From Podaxis mareebaensis (lineage: Eukaryota > Basidiomycota > Agaricomycetes > Agaricales > Agaricaceae), in contig JAEUWP010000089.1 of assembly GCA_018524725.1 (NCBI GenBank), positions 1-42,131 on the forward strand: a DNA stretch of 42,131 nt, given 5' to 3'. The translations under genes and the position numbers were made by a program. The notes under the pieces are model-generated. The model ran no database searches and was not told the DNA's origin. It saw only the letters and a list, made by a program, of their open reading frames with translations. Of the stretch, positions 1 through 12,047 are shown in pieces. Positions within the stretch are counted from its first letter, which is position 1. Every line of letters starts with the position of its first letter.

Positions 1-3000
1 CCTCCTGAGGAGGTTGATGAACCCATGGGAGCTCAAGACAGTCCTTCTCCCCCTCCTTCTCTTGTCACTACTACATATGACACCCAACCAAACAATTTTG
101 GTTTGTATCAGTCCTATACTGAATTCTTACATGTTGATCCTGAGGAGGAGCAAACCATGGATGACTTATGCAATGCACCGACCATGGCTGTCTTGAAGGA
201 TCCAGATAGGAGAATGTGGTGGGATAGCATCACTTCCAGGATCAGCAAAACTGTGAAAAGGAACATCTATGAACCTTTTCGCAATGCAACTACATTCAAC
301 CTCATGTCATGGTATTACCAGAATAAGGGAAGCCTAACGCTTGCCACTGTTGATCAGGTCATACATAATGTCATGTGCTTGGAAGATTTCAAACTGGAGG
401 ATCTTGAGGGTTTCAGCACTGCCTGAGAGGCTCAACGTCCCTTCAGGAACATCGATCCAACCACCCCTGACTTTCTCAAGGAAGCGGGTTGGAATCAAGG
501 ATCTGTGACCTTGAAGCTCCCAGCTGAGCGTCCCTCTCAAAGGAACCCTGAATCAGAAGCTCCGACAATTACTGTCAGAGGAATCTACTATTGGAAACTC
601 ACTGACATTGTTTGCACTGCATTTGCTGATCCTTTGGCTCGCAAATTCCATTACACTCCCTTCTGCCTCTATCGTAGACACTCTCAGAGTTCAGAGCCAG
701 AATGTATATACATGGAACTTTACAACTCGGACACTTTTTTAGAGGAACACAAGAAGCTTCAGAAGATAGCCTGGGAACCTGGTTGCAGGCTGGATCGTTC
801 TGTGGCTGCTATGATGCTCTGGTCAGACTCTACACACCTGGCAAGCTTCGGGAACACATCACTTTGGCCGATCTACTGTTACTTCAGAAACCAGTCGAAA
901 TACTCACATTTGAAGCCATTGAACTACGCAGCACACCATATCACTTACATTCCAAAGGTGCAGGCTATTTGAACTTCAGTTTGAGATCTTTCTTTCTGAC
1001 TGTACTGTCACACAGATTCCTGATACAGTTGCAGAGCAATACATGGAAATCTTTGGTTCTCCGCCTTCTGCAGCTGTTCTTACACACCTCAAATGAGACC
1101 TCATGCATGCATTATGGGAGTTGATTCTTGATGATGAGTTTCTCCATGCTTATGAACATGGAATTGTTGTCAAGTGTGCTGATGGCATAGAGAGGCACCT
1201 CTACCCCTGCATCCTTACTTATTTGGCAGATTATCCTGAAAAGTATGCATCCACTTTTAATGCTGTATGTACTCTGATTTATTTACTTAGGATAATTCTA
1301 TCTACAATCTGATACCTTGGACAATGCCCCTGTCCTCGGTGCTACATCTTGAAGGAAGAAATCATTGAATTGGGAACTGAGGCTGACTCCAAGCAGCAAA
1401 GCACTGCACGGGAGGATACACCTCAAAGGCAAAAGGACATCGAAAAAGCTTAGTGTCAAATCTTCAATAAGGGCCAAGCAATCACCAGTGTACAAGTGGA
1501 GAACTTGCTCAAGCCATCATCCCAAGTTCCTACCCACATAAGCCCCATACTTCTTTGGCTTATCGAAGCTAATGATGTATTATAGAACACCTTTTCACAG
1601 CGTTTATCATGTTTTGGGTTTGATTTTTATACAATTTTTGTTCCAGACTTACTGCATGAGTTCGAACTAGGTGTTTGGAAAGCAATGTTTACACACCTGC
1701 TATGACTACTTGCTGCCAGTGGACATGGGAGGACAGGTATAGTGGACAAGAGGTATGCCAGAGCGATCGTCTTGTCAGTGCATCATTCATGATTGGTAGG
1801 TATTGTGATATTCCAAGATTTGGCTGAGACACTATTCGTCGATTTTGTTCCAACACTTCGGACATGAAGCAGTTAGCTGCGCGTGATTTTGAAGATCTAC
1901 TCCAGGTATTTGTTCTTTTGTTGTTGACATATGAGAATATATTAATATCATTGGGGCCAGTGTTCAATTCCCATCTTTCAGGGCCTTTTTCCTGAACTGC
2001 ACAATCAACTGGTCCTCAATCTCTTGTTTGTTCACTGTTGTTGGCATGCACTAGCAAAGTTACAGCTTCAAACAACATCAACCATTAATCTTCTTCAGCA
2101 GACAGTTCACACATTGGGATATTATCTCTGAAAATTCGTTAGGACTATGTGTGCTGCCATGAGACCTGTGAGCTAACTCAGGAGGCAGAAGCTCGTGTAC
2201 ACTGAGAATCAAGAGATACTAGTCATAAAGGAAAGGGTTGAGCTAGTGGACCACATGTCCAAAAGCTTAACCTCTTTACTTATAAGCTACACTCACTGGG
2301 AGACTATCCGAGTGCAATCCAACGATATGGTACATCCGACAGGTTTTCAACTCAAGTTGTAAGTTAATAAGATCACTTTCTGTACTAGGATCTCAAGCTT
2401 TATTCATTTCTGATTAGGGTGAGCTTGAGCACCATCAAGTGAAAAGACACTATGCCCATACCAACAAGCGGAGTTCGTTTCCTTTGCAGATTGCTAAGCA
2501 CCAGCAGCGAGAGTGCTTGATTCGCAGGATTAAGGAGCACAACAAGAGTCGAGAAACTGGTGGTTCTTTGTGCATTCCTTTTGAGGACTCAGATTCTCTT
2601 CCACTGACATCTCCTAATGCCCACTATCATGTTTCACAAGTGAAGAAATTCTATATCAATATCACAACGTGGCTGGTGGACAATAATGATGATCTGGCAT
2701 TGGAGGTGAGCTTTATTACCTTTAACATGTTCCATTTTGGCTGAAATCACTTAGGACTTTCTTCCGAAACTCCTGGACCATGTGCTTCACCAGTTGAATC
2801 CACAAGATAGCTCGAAAGAATACAGTGATGATCAGTGCAACCAAGTACTCTTTTCACATAATCGCTTATACCTCTACAAGTATCTATGTGTCAACTTTAC
2901 GACATATGATGCCTGGCAGTCACAAGATTCCATCAACCCTTGTAGCCACCCAGATATCATGACATTCAGTGAGACTGAGAACTCAACTGACACTAGTTCA

Positions 3001-3721
3001 CACCTGTTCTGCTATGCCCATGTACTTGCAATCTTTCATGCAGAAGTGTTTCATCCAACACTGGGTGGAAGATTTGGTGAAGGCAAATTTTGGCCAATGA
3101 ACTTCTTATGGGTGCACTGGTTTTCACATGATTCAAACTATTCAGCCAGATTTTCCTCTCGACATCTACATCACCTATCCTTTCGACATGATTATTTGTC
3201 CTTGGACGAGTTTGGTTTTCTTGATCTGGATCAAGTATTAAGAAGTGTTCATTTAATCCCAGCCTATTTGGAAGGGCCTAGTGACCACCTTGGTAAGACA
3301 CTTGCATGTGAACCCATGGGAGAAAAGGAAGATTGGAAGTTCTATTATGTGAACATGTGAGTGAGCTTCTAGCTGTTTTGTGACGGTATAATATTGACAG
3401 TGGATTGGTAGGTTTGTTGATTGTGATATGTTTATGCAGTTTCTGGGAGGTGGAGTCAGTCATCAGTCAGGCCCCTCTCCTGAATTGGGAGGAAGATTTG
3501 ATTTGGTTGATGATTATTCAGATGACTGGGATCTGGGTTCAGATGCTGAGGAGAATATGGATGATGATGATAGCTCGAGTTCTATGTCAATAACAGACGA
3601 TGAAGAGGAGGCAGAGGAGGAAGAGGATTTGGGTCCAGAAGATGGAGAAGATGGACAATGGGTTGATGTGAATGTTATCAGCCCTGAGGTGATTGGTTAT
3701 GGAGCATATGACCGACAGTAG
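1..3721 (+). pseudogene. Plavaka-type DNA transposase, decayed
   Basis: This is a remnant of a Plavaka (CACTA-like) transposase, a family abundant in Agaricomycetes; the 5' end lies outside the window. Family motifs occur in order: HYTPF...YMELYNSDTFLEEH (about 646-750), AAMMLWSDSTHLASFGNTS (about 806-862), LDDEFLHAYEHGI (about 1126-1165), a cysteine pair CPCPRC (about 1326-1345), ELGVWKS-like remnants (1665-1700), RQLAARDFEDLLQ (about 1868-1905), GELEHHQVKRHYAHTNK (about 2419-2469) and the C-terminal NFTTYDAWQSQDSINPCSH region. The 5' two thirds carry stops and frameshifts, for example an in-frame TGA at 424-426. The 3' third is still open across two introns with good signals, 2706-2754 and 3357-3411, followed by an acidic tail rich in D, E and S. 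The element is non-functional as it stands. The family call rests on motif recall, not a search. Confidence 0.86.
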
Positions 3722-4251
3722 ACAGCTTTATGACTATGATTAATCTTGATCCCTATTTGTTCTCATACAGGCTCATTTGTTCAGATTACTGAGTACAGTG
3801 GTGAGTAATTCATTTATGAATACTATGGAGGATGAATCTGATTGACATCTCCCTATCTGATGTGATATTCACATTGATCCATTGATATAGGAGGATCCAT
3901 TGATCATACCACTTTCAGAAATTCATGTCCCATATATGGTTGTTAGGAAAAATATAACCAGGTATGTATTGCCCAAGTTCCTCAACCATGTCTGTGTTCA
4001 TCAAGTGATAGGTAGGTTCATTATTGCCATAGTCACTCACCACTATTTGACAATGACACAGTATTTCAATGCCATTAGCCCGCCTCCAAAAAAGGTATGC
4101 ATTGAAGTTTGTTAATGAAAATAATGATCCCCGTCAGCAGCAATTTATAGCCTGGACTTATGGACAGGTTCATTGAGCAAGAGGTGCGAAGGCACATATC
4201 GGCAACATAATGGCATTTGAGTGTTATTGTGGATGGCAAGGCTGGGATGTT
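3722..4251. other. No recognisable gene
   Basis: This AT-rich, CpG-poor stretch lies downstream of the Plavaka transposase. It holds only short open frames that resemble nothing I know, plus a local direct repeat of GATCCATTGAT near 3874-3904. It is probably the 3' end of the transposon and decayed intergenic DNA. Confidence 0.5.
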
Positions 4252-4575
4252 CAGGCATTGGGTTGTTGGCAGCATCACAACACTCAGGCATTGGGTTGTT
4301 GGCAGCATCACAACACTCAGGCGTTGTGTTGGCAGTGATGCGATGCAACATTCAGGCATTGGATCATCAGCAGCACCACAATGCTTGGGTGTTGTGTCAG
4401 CAGCAGTGGTGATGCGATGTGACGTTCAAGTGTTGAGTTGTCGGCAGCATCGTGATCTGATGTCCAGGCTTTGCATTGTGAAGAGCATTGCAATACTCGG
4501 ACATTGTGTTGTTGGCAGTGATGTCCAGGTGTTGAGCTGTCGGCAGCACCACAACGCTTGAGCGTTGTGTTAATG
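4252..4575. repeat. Degenerate minisatellite 1 (about 33-bp unit)
   Basis: Two exact adjacent 33-bp units lie at 4252-4284 and 4285-4317. Each begins CAGGCATTGGGTTGTTGGCA and ends CATCACAACACT. Further diverged units follow to about 4575 and share the core TTG(A/G)GTTGTCGGCAGCA. Several frames stay open across it by chance because the unit length is a multiple of three. It has no unique spacers and is not CRISPR-like. Confidence 0.8.
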
Positions 4576-4625
4576 GTGACGATGCAACACCATCACAATA
4601 AACTTTTTTTTTCTGAATTTAGTCG

Positions 4626-5156
4626 ATGACACAGCAATGGGAAAGCCCCTCAACTACTTTCTTCCAAACTGCTGCCTCACTCTCATCCCTCAAACTGACA
4701 CACAAAACAATGGATTTTGAAGGCCAAATGAAAATCATGGTTTATCTCGTGGGCACACTTAACAAACATATGCTGAAACGGAACTGGGAAGTGTGCCAGA
4801 ACATGAGACAGGCACTTAGAGATACCTGGCTGGCAGTGGTGGAGTATGGGAGGAAGGAAGGACTTAAAGGGCCTGTGGTTGCGCTTCTGATGTGCATGGT
4901 CTTCTTTTCTTTCGGTTCTCCTGGTGCCCTTATCTGAGAACACTTTTCAGTGCTGTTGGTCACACATCCAGGGGGGAACCTTCATCCAATCTGCACCATT
5001 TGACCATCTGCCTGTGTGACATCAATCAAGATGAGTTCTGTATGCTCCATGCTCCTCCAAAACTGGGCGATCTGGCTGCCCCACTGTATGGAATAAGCAG
5101 GAACTGGAAAGGTGAAGATCTAACGAAGAGGACACGATTTTATGTTGATCTTTCTT
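4626..5156 (+). pseudogene. Unrecognised exon-like fragment
   Basis: An open frame of about 103 codons starts at 4626. A second frame then continues it to about 5156 (89 codons from 4892), with an apparent frameshift near 4915. The second part has gene-like composition, including CMLHAPPKLGDLAAPLYGIS and RNWKGEDLTKRTRFYVDLSW. It runs directly into a consensus splice donor, GTAAGTAATT at about 5158, which suggests the 3' end of a former coding exon. I do not recognise the family. It sits between two minisatellites and is CpG-poor like the surrounding repeats, so I read it as a decayed gene or transposon fragment. Chance openness is possible for the first half and less likely for the second. 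Confidence 0.35.
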
Positions 5157-5406
5157 GGTAAGTAATTGTTCAAAAGGCTCATTTTTTTCTTATTCACTTT
5201 TGTCTTGTAGAAAATAGTCAGCACTATGCTACAGTGACACCAGAGCTCATTTTGTAGCTATATTTCTAGGCTCAATCTAAGTTTCTTGGGTGCTAACCTT
5301 GACCTCTGAGTATTGCTATCTAGCTACGGGTACATATGGACACTTCAATCACACCTTGCAGCAGAGCACAGGCTCAGATGTGGCACAATAATTCAGGCCC
5401 CTCAGC

Positions 5407-5735
5407 AATGGTAAGGCTGTTGAAACGATGGGCAGATGAATATAAGGTCATTGAGCGATGGGCAGATGATGGCAAGGTTGCCAGAATGATGGGCGAATGA
5501 TGGTAAGGTTGCTGGAACAATGGGTGAATGATGGTAAGGTTGCAGATATGGCAGGCAGATGATGGTAAGGTCATTGAAACATGGCCAGACTGCAGTAAGG
5601 TTGTTGGAACAGTGGGCAAATGATATTAACATTGTCAAAAGGGTGGGCAGACGATGGTAATGTCACCGAAAGGGTGGGCAGATGATGATGATGTTGTCGA
5701 AATGGTGTGCTGGTGAGTGCGAGGTCGTCCAAGTG
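5407..5735. repeat. Degenerate minisatellite 2 (about 29-33-bp unit)
   Basis: About ten diverged units share the core GATGGGCAGATGATGGTAAGG followed by TTG(C/T)(T/C)GGAA(C/A). Unit length drifts between roughly 29 and 33 bp. The sequence is unrelated to the minisatellite at 4252-4575. The minus strand reads through several units as a proline- and serine-rich repeat, which is a by-product of the repeat. Confidence 0.75.
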
Positions 5736-5854
5736 GTGGGTCTAAGTTGGCATTCTGAACACCAACATGTTCTAATCATCTAATGTATTTACAGTCTCTC
5801 TGTTTCTTACAAGATCTACAAGTCAATAATGTCTTTTGGACATTTTACTGATGA

Positions 5855-6110
5855 TGGGTGAAGACGCGGCTTGTTGATGCTTGTTGAATCATTGGGCATT
5901 AATAAAGCCCCAGTCCAGTTCCCAGCACATGATCCTAACCTTTTTAGCTTATACTTCACATAGGCTCATAGCCAGTCCTGCCCATTTGCTCCCCACCCTG
6001 TGCATTTTTGAGTCCCTTGAACATAGTGCTCATTCTGTATACTGCTCCAAATATACCTAAGTATAACAATGGCCTCAACTGGCTTCTTGATGCACCTGTA
6101 GCTACAGTAT
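5855..6110 (-). repeat. Orphan copy of the F-box gene 5' flank
   Basis: This stretch aligns by eye with 24290-24614, the 5' flank of intact F-box gene B. Shared blocks include GGGTGAAGAC, TTGTTGATNCTT, AGTCCCTTNAACATAGTGCTC, TTCTGTNTAC and GGCTTCTTGA. Most differences are CG changed to TG or CA in this copy. The similarity stops at CTACA (6110 and 24614). No F-box coding sequence lies to its left where one would be expected, so this is the left relic of a third tandem unit whose gene body has been lost. Confidence 0.75.
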
Positions 6111-6129
6111 ATCCTGTCATATTCACTCT

Positions 6130-7021
6130 TTGCAGTTGCTAATGTTGAGTGTCACGTCCTCAAGGCAATGCTGTCTCTCAGCTGCCCTATGGGCAGATCA
6201 CTTCCATGTGTCCAAAGAGCAGAGAATGTAGGGAAACCCATGCAATGGATAAACGTGAACCCTTGGCGGGATGTGTTGCTAACATTGAATAACTGCTCCT
6301 CCAAAGACAGATATTCAGCAAGGGTCATTTGGGACAAAGAAAGGTGGACTTACATACTGGTTGGTCCATTCAGGTATGTAGTAGAATCCGGGATTCCCAG
6401 TATGCAAACGACTACAGCACTTTATCATAGGCAGAGTTGTGATTGCCAAGTGGTTGCCTATATACACTTCTACCAAGATATTACTAGGTTGGCTTTACAG
6501 CCAGTCAGCGATGTCCCCGTCCTCCATAATCTCTAATTTAATGCCCTTCTTCACCAACTCTCTGAGTCCTGCCCGCACTGTGTGCATCCAGTCCACTGTG
6601 ATATCAGAAAATACCAATTGGAAAGAGTCTCCCCTAACCAAGTGATGATCTAACATGGACAACAATGGTTTGAAGTGTATAGGTGCCAGCTCTTGTAGGA
6701 GGTCAACTGCACATACATCGTCTTCCATGTATTCCACAGTACAGCCTTTCACCATTGGACTCCTGAGATTTGGCATAAATATGGTGGCTGTGGTTATATT
6801 TCCATCAGGTGTGAGCCCGGTGAATACCTGGCTCAGAATGGTTATTGGGCATCTAGTGAGAATGAGATTATTGACGGATGAGTATGAGGTGAAGAGCTAT
6901 GGATAGCTTGTGTGTCCTTCAATCCCCTGGACCTCATGCAGCTCCAATGTCGTGAGAGTATGGGATGCCTGGGCAAAGAAGTTTGCTTCTTCAGTGGATC
7001 CTCCAATATAGAAGTCAGGAT
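6130..7021 (-). pseudogene. F-box gene copy A, 3' half and 3' flank
   Basis: This is the 3' part of a minus-strand F-box gene parallel to gene B. Positions 6130-6494 match the 3' flank of B (22279-22646). Coding sequence runs from the stop at 6495-6497 up to 7021, where the LINE begins. The reading frame matches the C-terminus of B, including VDWMHTVRAGLRELVKKG and the final DIADWL. Compared with B it is full of CG-to-TG/CA changes and carries stops. The other half continues at 21121-22015. Joining across the LINE, with one copy of the 12-bp duplication removed, restores uninterrupted alignment with B. Confidence 0.88.
7010..7021. repeat. LINE target-site duplication, left copy
   Basis: The sequence is AGAAGTCAGGAT. 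It matches AGAAGTCGGGAT at 21121-21132 in 11 of 12 positions. The single difference, A for G after C, is a CpG transition. The flanking sequence on both sides belongs to the same F-box gene. Confidence 0.88.
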
Positions 7022-7073
7022 GAACTCTTTTTGATCCTATACCACATGGCACCCTGACCAGGACCCTGGTTCA

Positions 7074-8702
7074 GTGCTGTACACACTGCGCAAAAACCAG
7101 TCATGGCTGTCTCTAAGTATTCTTGATTTATTGCACTCAGCGGCATCCAAAAACACCAAAACCCAGAACTCAACCCCAAACTCCAACATGGGACCAACCA
7201 CATGGTCAGCAGCCAAACTAGCAGGGGCCATGGGAAGAAACCCACAGAGCCCCAGTGGGCAAGGGAACTCCAGCCTCTCAGCCCAGACAGCAAAGAAGCA
7301 GCAGGGAGCTGTGGGAAGAACAACAACTGTGAATGCACAGAGCATGAGCCAGCAGCGCCCTCAGCTCTCTTCACTTGACAACACACCCCCACTCCCACCC
7401 TCTCAGCCCACTTTCTCCAATGCCCAGGGAGGACTCAAGTGGCTAGCCCAAGAAGGACTAATTGATGAGCATGGAGAAACACCACCCACCCTGGACAGCC
7501 TAGCAGGCATCCTAACCCATTTAGCGAGCAACTATGAAGGCTTACCAGGAGAAATGAGAGACACCATCATGGCAGTAGGATTACTAGTGCAAGCCTATGT
7601 GGAATGGATGGGATGGGAAGAGGGAGAGCTAACAAACCACCTGGTGAGGTCTGACAGCAATGACAGCAACTGTATCATCCCTAAAATGAAGTGCTTGTTA
7701 CAGGAATCCAAGGAAAGACTGCAAGACTGAGTGGACAGAGCAATCAAGGCACTGGAGGACACTGCTAGAGACCTCAAGCAACCTGACCCCTACCCACCCT
7801 GGGACCCCTCCTCATATGACTCAATATACAGAGACGCAGCATGAAGGAGGGCATCCCAAGGCCCACAATGCCCAGGCCCAGGCAATCAATTCAGAACAGG
7901 CCCCAATGAAACTCAGCCAACACCCTCATGGGGAGAGGAGCTCCAGATCAGAGAAAGAGAAGCTATGAAAGCCAGACAAGTCCTCCTTGATGTTGACAAG
8001 CACCACCACTGGGTGAACATGAGCAACATCAGTATACAAGATGAAGCATGCCAAGCCCTCAAGGATATAGGTGCACCAGCAAACTACAATGTACTGGCAG
8101 TAACAAAGCTCAGAAGAGGAGGGATCCTTTTTGAGCTCAACAAGGCAGAGGCAGGTGTCTGGCTCAGGGCAGAGGGAAACTCGAAAAACTTCAGGAAAAA
8201 ACTAAAGGTGAATGTAGACTTCACAAAAAGATCATACAGGATAATTGCAAAGTTCATAGAAACATCCTTCGATCTGACAGACCCATCACACCTAGCAGAT
8301 CTCAAAAATGAGAACTGCTGGGACGACATGATGTTTGTTAAGGCAAGATGGGCAAAGGCAGTAGAAAGGAGGTGACCCAACCAGCATTATGCCCATCTCA
8401 TCATTACCCTAGCAGAAGAAACAGTAGCCAACTCACTCATTTTAGGGAAAGGCTACATCCACCTGTGGGGGAGGTGGATTCAAGTGGAGAAGGACTGGCA
8501 CATTCCCCTACACTGTGCAAAATGCCACAAATATGGACACTTTGCATCTGACTGCCTGCAACAAGAAGACACCTGTGGATGATGCAGTGAGAAAGGCCAC
8601 AGGGCACAACACTGCCACCAAGAAAAGATGTGATGCTCAAACTGCAAGGAGGATGGTCACAAAGCCTACAGTTTGACTGCCCCACATTCCAAAGGAAGCT
8701 AA
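7074..8702 (+). pseudogene. LINE ORF1 (Gag-like, CCHC zinc knuckles)
   Basis: ORF1 would encode the nucleic-acid-binding protein of the LINE ribonucleoprotein. One frame runs for 542 codons without any frameshift. It is broken only by TGA codons at 7728, 7842, 8373, 8580 and 8631 and ends at TAA 8700-8702. A proline/glutamine-rich N-terminus is followed by a helical region. At the C-terminus are three zinc-knuckle-like motifs beginning CAKCHKYGHFASDC, then CG*CSEKGHRAQHC and CSNCKEDGH, where the asterisk is a TGA. Arginine is plausible at each TGA position, consistent with CGA-to-TGA decay. The start at 7074 is the first ATG of the frame and is not independently supported. Confidence 0.85.
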
Positions 8703-8802
8703 AAGCCTACAATGCCCACACACTGGAAACCTTCCTACCCTACTTCCTAAGCCTGCACATAGCAAGCAACTCCAGCCCAGCCCCCCAAGCTAGCACATTA
8801 AC

Positions 8803-11405
8803 ATGACTGGCACTACCTCAGATGGATGGCTGAGAATCCTTCAACTAAACCTGAATAAATCTGAAGCAGTGCACCTCGACCTCATCAACAAAGACCTAGG
8901 GAAGAACTGGGATGTCATCTGCCTGCAGGAGCCACACCTCACGAGACTAGGCAACATATGCATGCCAAGGAAATTCAGGCAGGTATACCCCCAAATCAAG
9001 TATGAACAGTGTGGAGGCAGGGTGCACTCAGCAATTTGGGTCAATGAACAGATGGACACAAACAGCTGGGAAATCATCAACATACTGAACACAGGTGACA
9101 TCACCACAGTATGTGTCAGGGTTCAGTCTGGCAGCCTGGCAATCTTCAATGTATACAATCCATGTAACTCCAATGAGGTGCAGAACATGCTAAATCACTT
9201 CCTCATAGAGAAGTGGTGGAGTTCTATGGGGCAGACAACAAGCATGTCATCTGGTGCAGTGACTTCAACAGGCACCACCAGCTTTGGGATTGGGACAAAG
9301 ACTTGGACCTATTCACAGGCTGAAACAAGGACCAAGCAGACAAGCTCATAGAAATCCTGGCCGAACATGACATGGTGACAGTGCTGCCCAAGGGGATTCC
9401 AACCCTCTGCCATCAGAGGTCAAAAAGATATACAAGGCCAGACAACATCTTTGTAACAGACCACATACTGACATACATCATCAGATGTGACATTGAAGCC
9501 ACATGGTGACCTCCCAACACTGACCACTTCCCAATAGTCACAATCCTCAACCTCCCAACCAAAAAGTCCCCCGAAAAGAAGGCATGCAACTTTTGGATGA
9601 CCAACTGGAAGAAATTTCTGGAGAGGATGGAGGAACACCTGCCAGAACTGGAGCAGCCAGGGAAGATAAACACAGTAAGGGACCTAGATGCACAGGTCCA
9701 GAAACTCACTGAAATAATCACAGAGACAATTGAGGAGATAGTACTGTTCATCAAGCCATCACCATACATGAAGAGATGGTGGACCAAGGAGCTCGATGAC
9801 CTCAAAAAGCAACTGAACAAGCTAAGTCATGCTTCATGGCAACAGCATTCTAATCCCAACCACCAGGCTCATAGGGAATGAACAGCATTCAAAAACAAAT
9901 ACACGAAAGCCATCTTTGAAGCCAAGAAGTGCCACTGGGAAGAATTCCTAGAAGAAGCCACAGAATGGGAAATGTGGATAGCAAACTGATACCTAACTAA
10001 GCCAGTAGGGGATGGAGGGAGTCCACACATCCCAACCCTGCTTACCAAACACAAAGATGGCACAACCACACTACACATTACCAATGAGGAGAAAGCTAGG
10101 GTGCTAGGGGAGGCATTCTTTCCAAGGAGGCCAGCATCCTCATCAGTACCATGCAACTATGCTTACCCAGAGCCACTACCTCTCCAAACACAGATCACAG
10201 AAGAACAGATCATAGCCAATATAGCACAACTCGCCCTGTACAAGGCACCAGGGCCAGATGGGATCCCAAACATAGCACTGCAAAAATCTGTGGAGCTCAT
10301 AGCCCCACACCTAACCAACATATACCAGGCAATGCTCCAATTCAGCCACTAGTATGACAGGTGGAAAGATTTCACAACTGTGGTGCTATGGAAACCAGGG
10401 AAACCCTCATATGAGGTACCCAAGGCATACAGGCCCATAGCACTGCTCAGCATGCTATCAAAGCTCCTCACAGCAATCATCACAGAGGAGATTTCACACA
10501 TCATCGAAGAAGGCCAACTGCTCCCAAAGAACCACTATGGAGGATGACCATGTCACATGACTACAGATGCCATCCACCACCTGGTCAGCAAGATCAAGGA
10601 AGCATGGTGTAAAGGGAAGGTGGCATCAGTACTCTTCCTTGATGTGGAAGGGGTGTTCCCAAATGCCATCACAGACAGACTAATCCACAACATGAAAAGA
10701 AGGAGAGTGCCCACTACCTACATCAACTTCATACAAGTGCTACTAACAAACCATAGAACCACTCTCTGCTTCAATGACTATGAGTCAGCCCCAATCCCAA
10801 TCGACAACAGAATAGGCCAGAGAGACCCCCTCTCAATGCTCGCATACCTCACATACAATGCTGACCTCCTTGAAATCCCATGCAACAAAGAAGAAGATGC
10901 AATAGGGTATGTGGATGATGCCTGTTTCATTGCAGTAGGGAAATCATTCAGGGCAATGACAAGAACCCTCAAGAAGATGATGGAAAGAAAAGGGGGTGGC
11001 TTCAATTGGAGCTCAGATCACAACTCAAAATTTGCCATAGATAAACTAGCAGTCATGCACCTCACCCACAGAAAGCTGGAGAAACACCCACTGATCCTGA
11101 AGGGATGTGAAGTGGAATAAGTTAAATCATACAAATACCTGGGAGTACACATAGATGAGGAACTGCAGTGGAAGGAGCAGACTGAATGGGCAGTAGCAAA
11201 AGCAACCAAATGGGTGCTGATGTTCAAGTGACTGGCAAAACCCTCATCTGGCATCAGCCAGAAACTCATGCAATGCCTATACCTGGGAGTGGCAATCCCA
11301 AAAATGACCTATGCATTAGATGTGTGGTACAAACCACCAGCCCTCAAAGAGGGTGCATGCAAAACCTCTGGTTCAGTCAGAGCTCTAAAGGAGCTCAGCA
11401 AGATA
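8803..11405 (+). pseudogene. LINE ORF2, 5' part: endonuclease and reverse transcriptase
   Basis: The N-terminal AP-like endonuclease shows LQLNLNKS, LQEPHL, SDFNRHHQLWD and TDHFPI, matching the N, E, D/N and D/H catalytic blocks of the family. The reverse transcriptase shows KAPGPDGIPN (about 10242-10271), YRPIALLSMLSKLL, FLDVEGVFPNAI (about 10636-10671) and the catalytic YVDDAC (about 10909-10926). One single-base frameshift lies near 9205-9212. Otherwise the frame is broken only by stops: TGA at 9321, 9507, 9879, 9987, 10545 and 11229, TAG at 10350 and TAA at 11118. The copia element interrupts it at 11405, between the reverse transcriptase and RNase H, and the protein resumes at 19382. Confidence 0.92.
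11401..11405. repeat. copia target-site duplication, left (AGATA)
   Basis: AGATA directly precedes the 5' LTR and is repeated exactly after the 3' LTR at 19377-19381. Five base pairs is the usual duplication length for Ty1/copia integrases. Removing one copy rejoins LINE ORF2 in frame. Confidence 0.95.
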
Positions 11406-12047
11406 TGTTGAGGAATGAATCAGCATTACGCTTACGCATACACTTGCCATCGGCAGTACATGCTGAATCCTCGACCCATGCGCTCTGCATTAACAGAGCA
11501 AGACATATTTTTGGAACCCTCCATAGCTTTGTGCTATGTTTAGATTGATCCGTTTCCGTTAATACTTTTATACACATACGTAGACGTACGGCCTGTGTTA
11601 GTATTACTCATATCCTCATGGATTATGACTAGTAGAAACATTCTTTGACTGCGGATGACTCCTGTAGCATACGGTAGAGTCATGTTTCATCTATTTTTAT
11701 TCCTTACATGCACAATCTTCATGCTATACGCGCGTATGCCTTATGTTTTATTTACTCATGCATGTACCTTACCCTTGACCCAGTGTCGTAGCTCTACGGT
11801 ATTTAAACCTTCATGTAGTAGCGTACTTTCTTCACTGGAGTCTTACATTCCTCGTCTACTCGATTACCCAGCTACACTAAGCTCACCATTCCTCGCTACT
11901 TCCAAGCCGGTCATATCTTTACTGGTACTCCCTGCGACTCGCCTTTTACTCATTTCTTCCCAGTTCGACCAGCCTCGGATTGTGAGTAACTGGTTTACTC
12001 TCCACTGACGCAATGCTTGTGTAGTGGCAACCGTTCTCCCCTCGTCA
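11406..12047 (+). repeat. copia 5' LTR
   Basis: This 642-bp LTR starts TGTTGAGGAATG and ends CCCCTCGTCA. It matches the 3' LTR (18735-19376) with no indels and eight substitutions, at 11438, 11530, 11558, 11589, 11733, 11822, 11936 and 12025. Every one is CG in one LTR against TG or CA in the other. Here the decayed state is at 11438, 11530 and 12025. It should carry the promoter for the genomic transcript; no clear TATA box was singled out. Confidence 0.97.

Noticed and set aside
4252..5735. CRISPR-like array
   Set aside because: The repeats are contiguous and diverging without unique spacers, in a fungal genome.
11655..12008. 117-codon open frame present in both copia LTRs
   Set aside because: LTRs of this type are non-coding, there is no family match, and its conservation follows from LTR identity.
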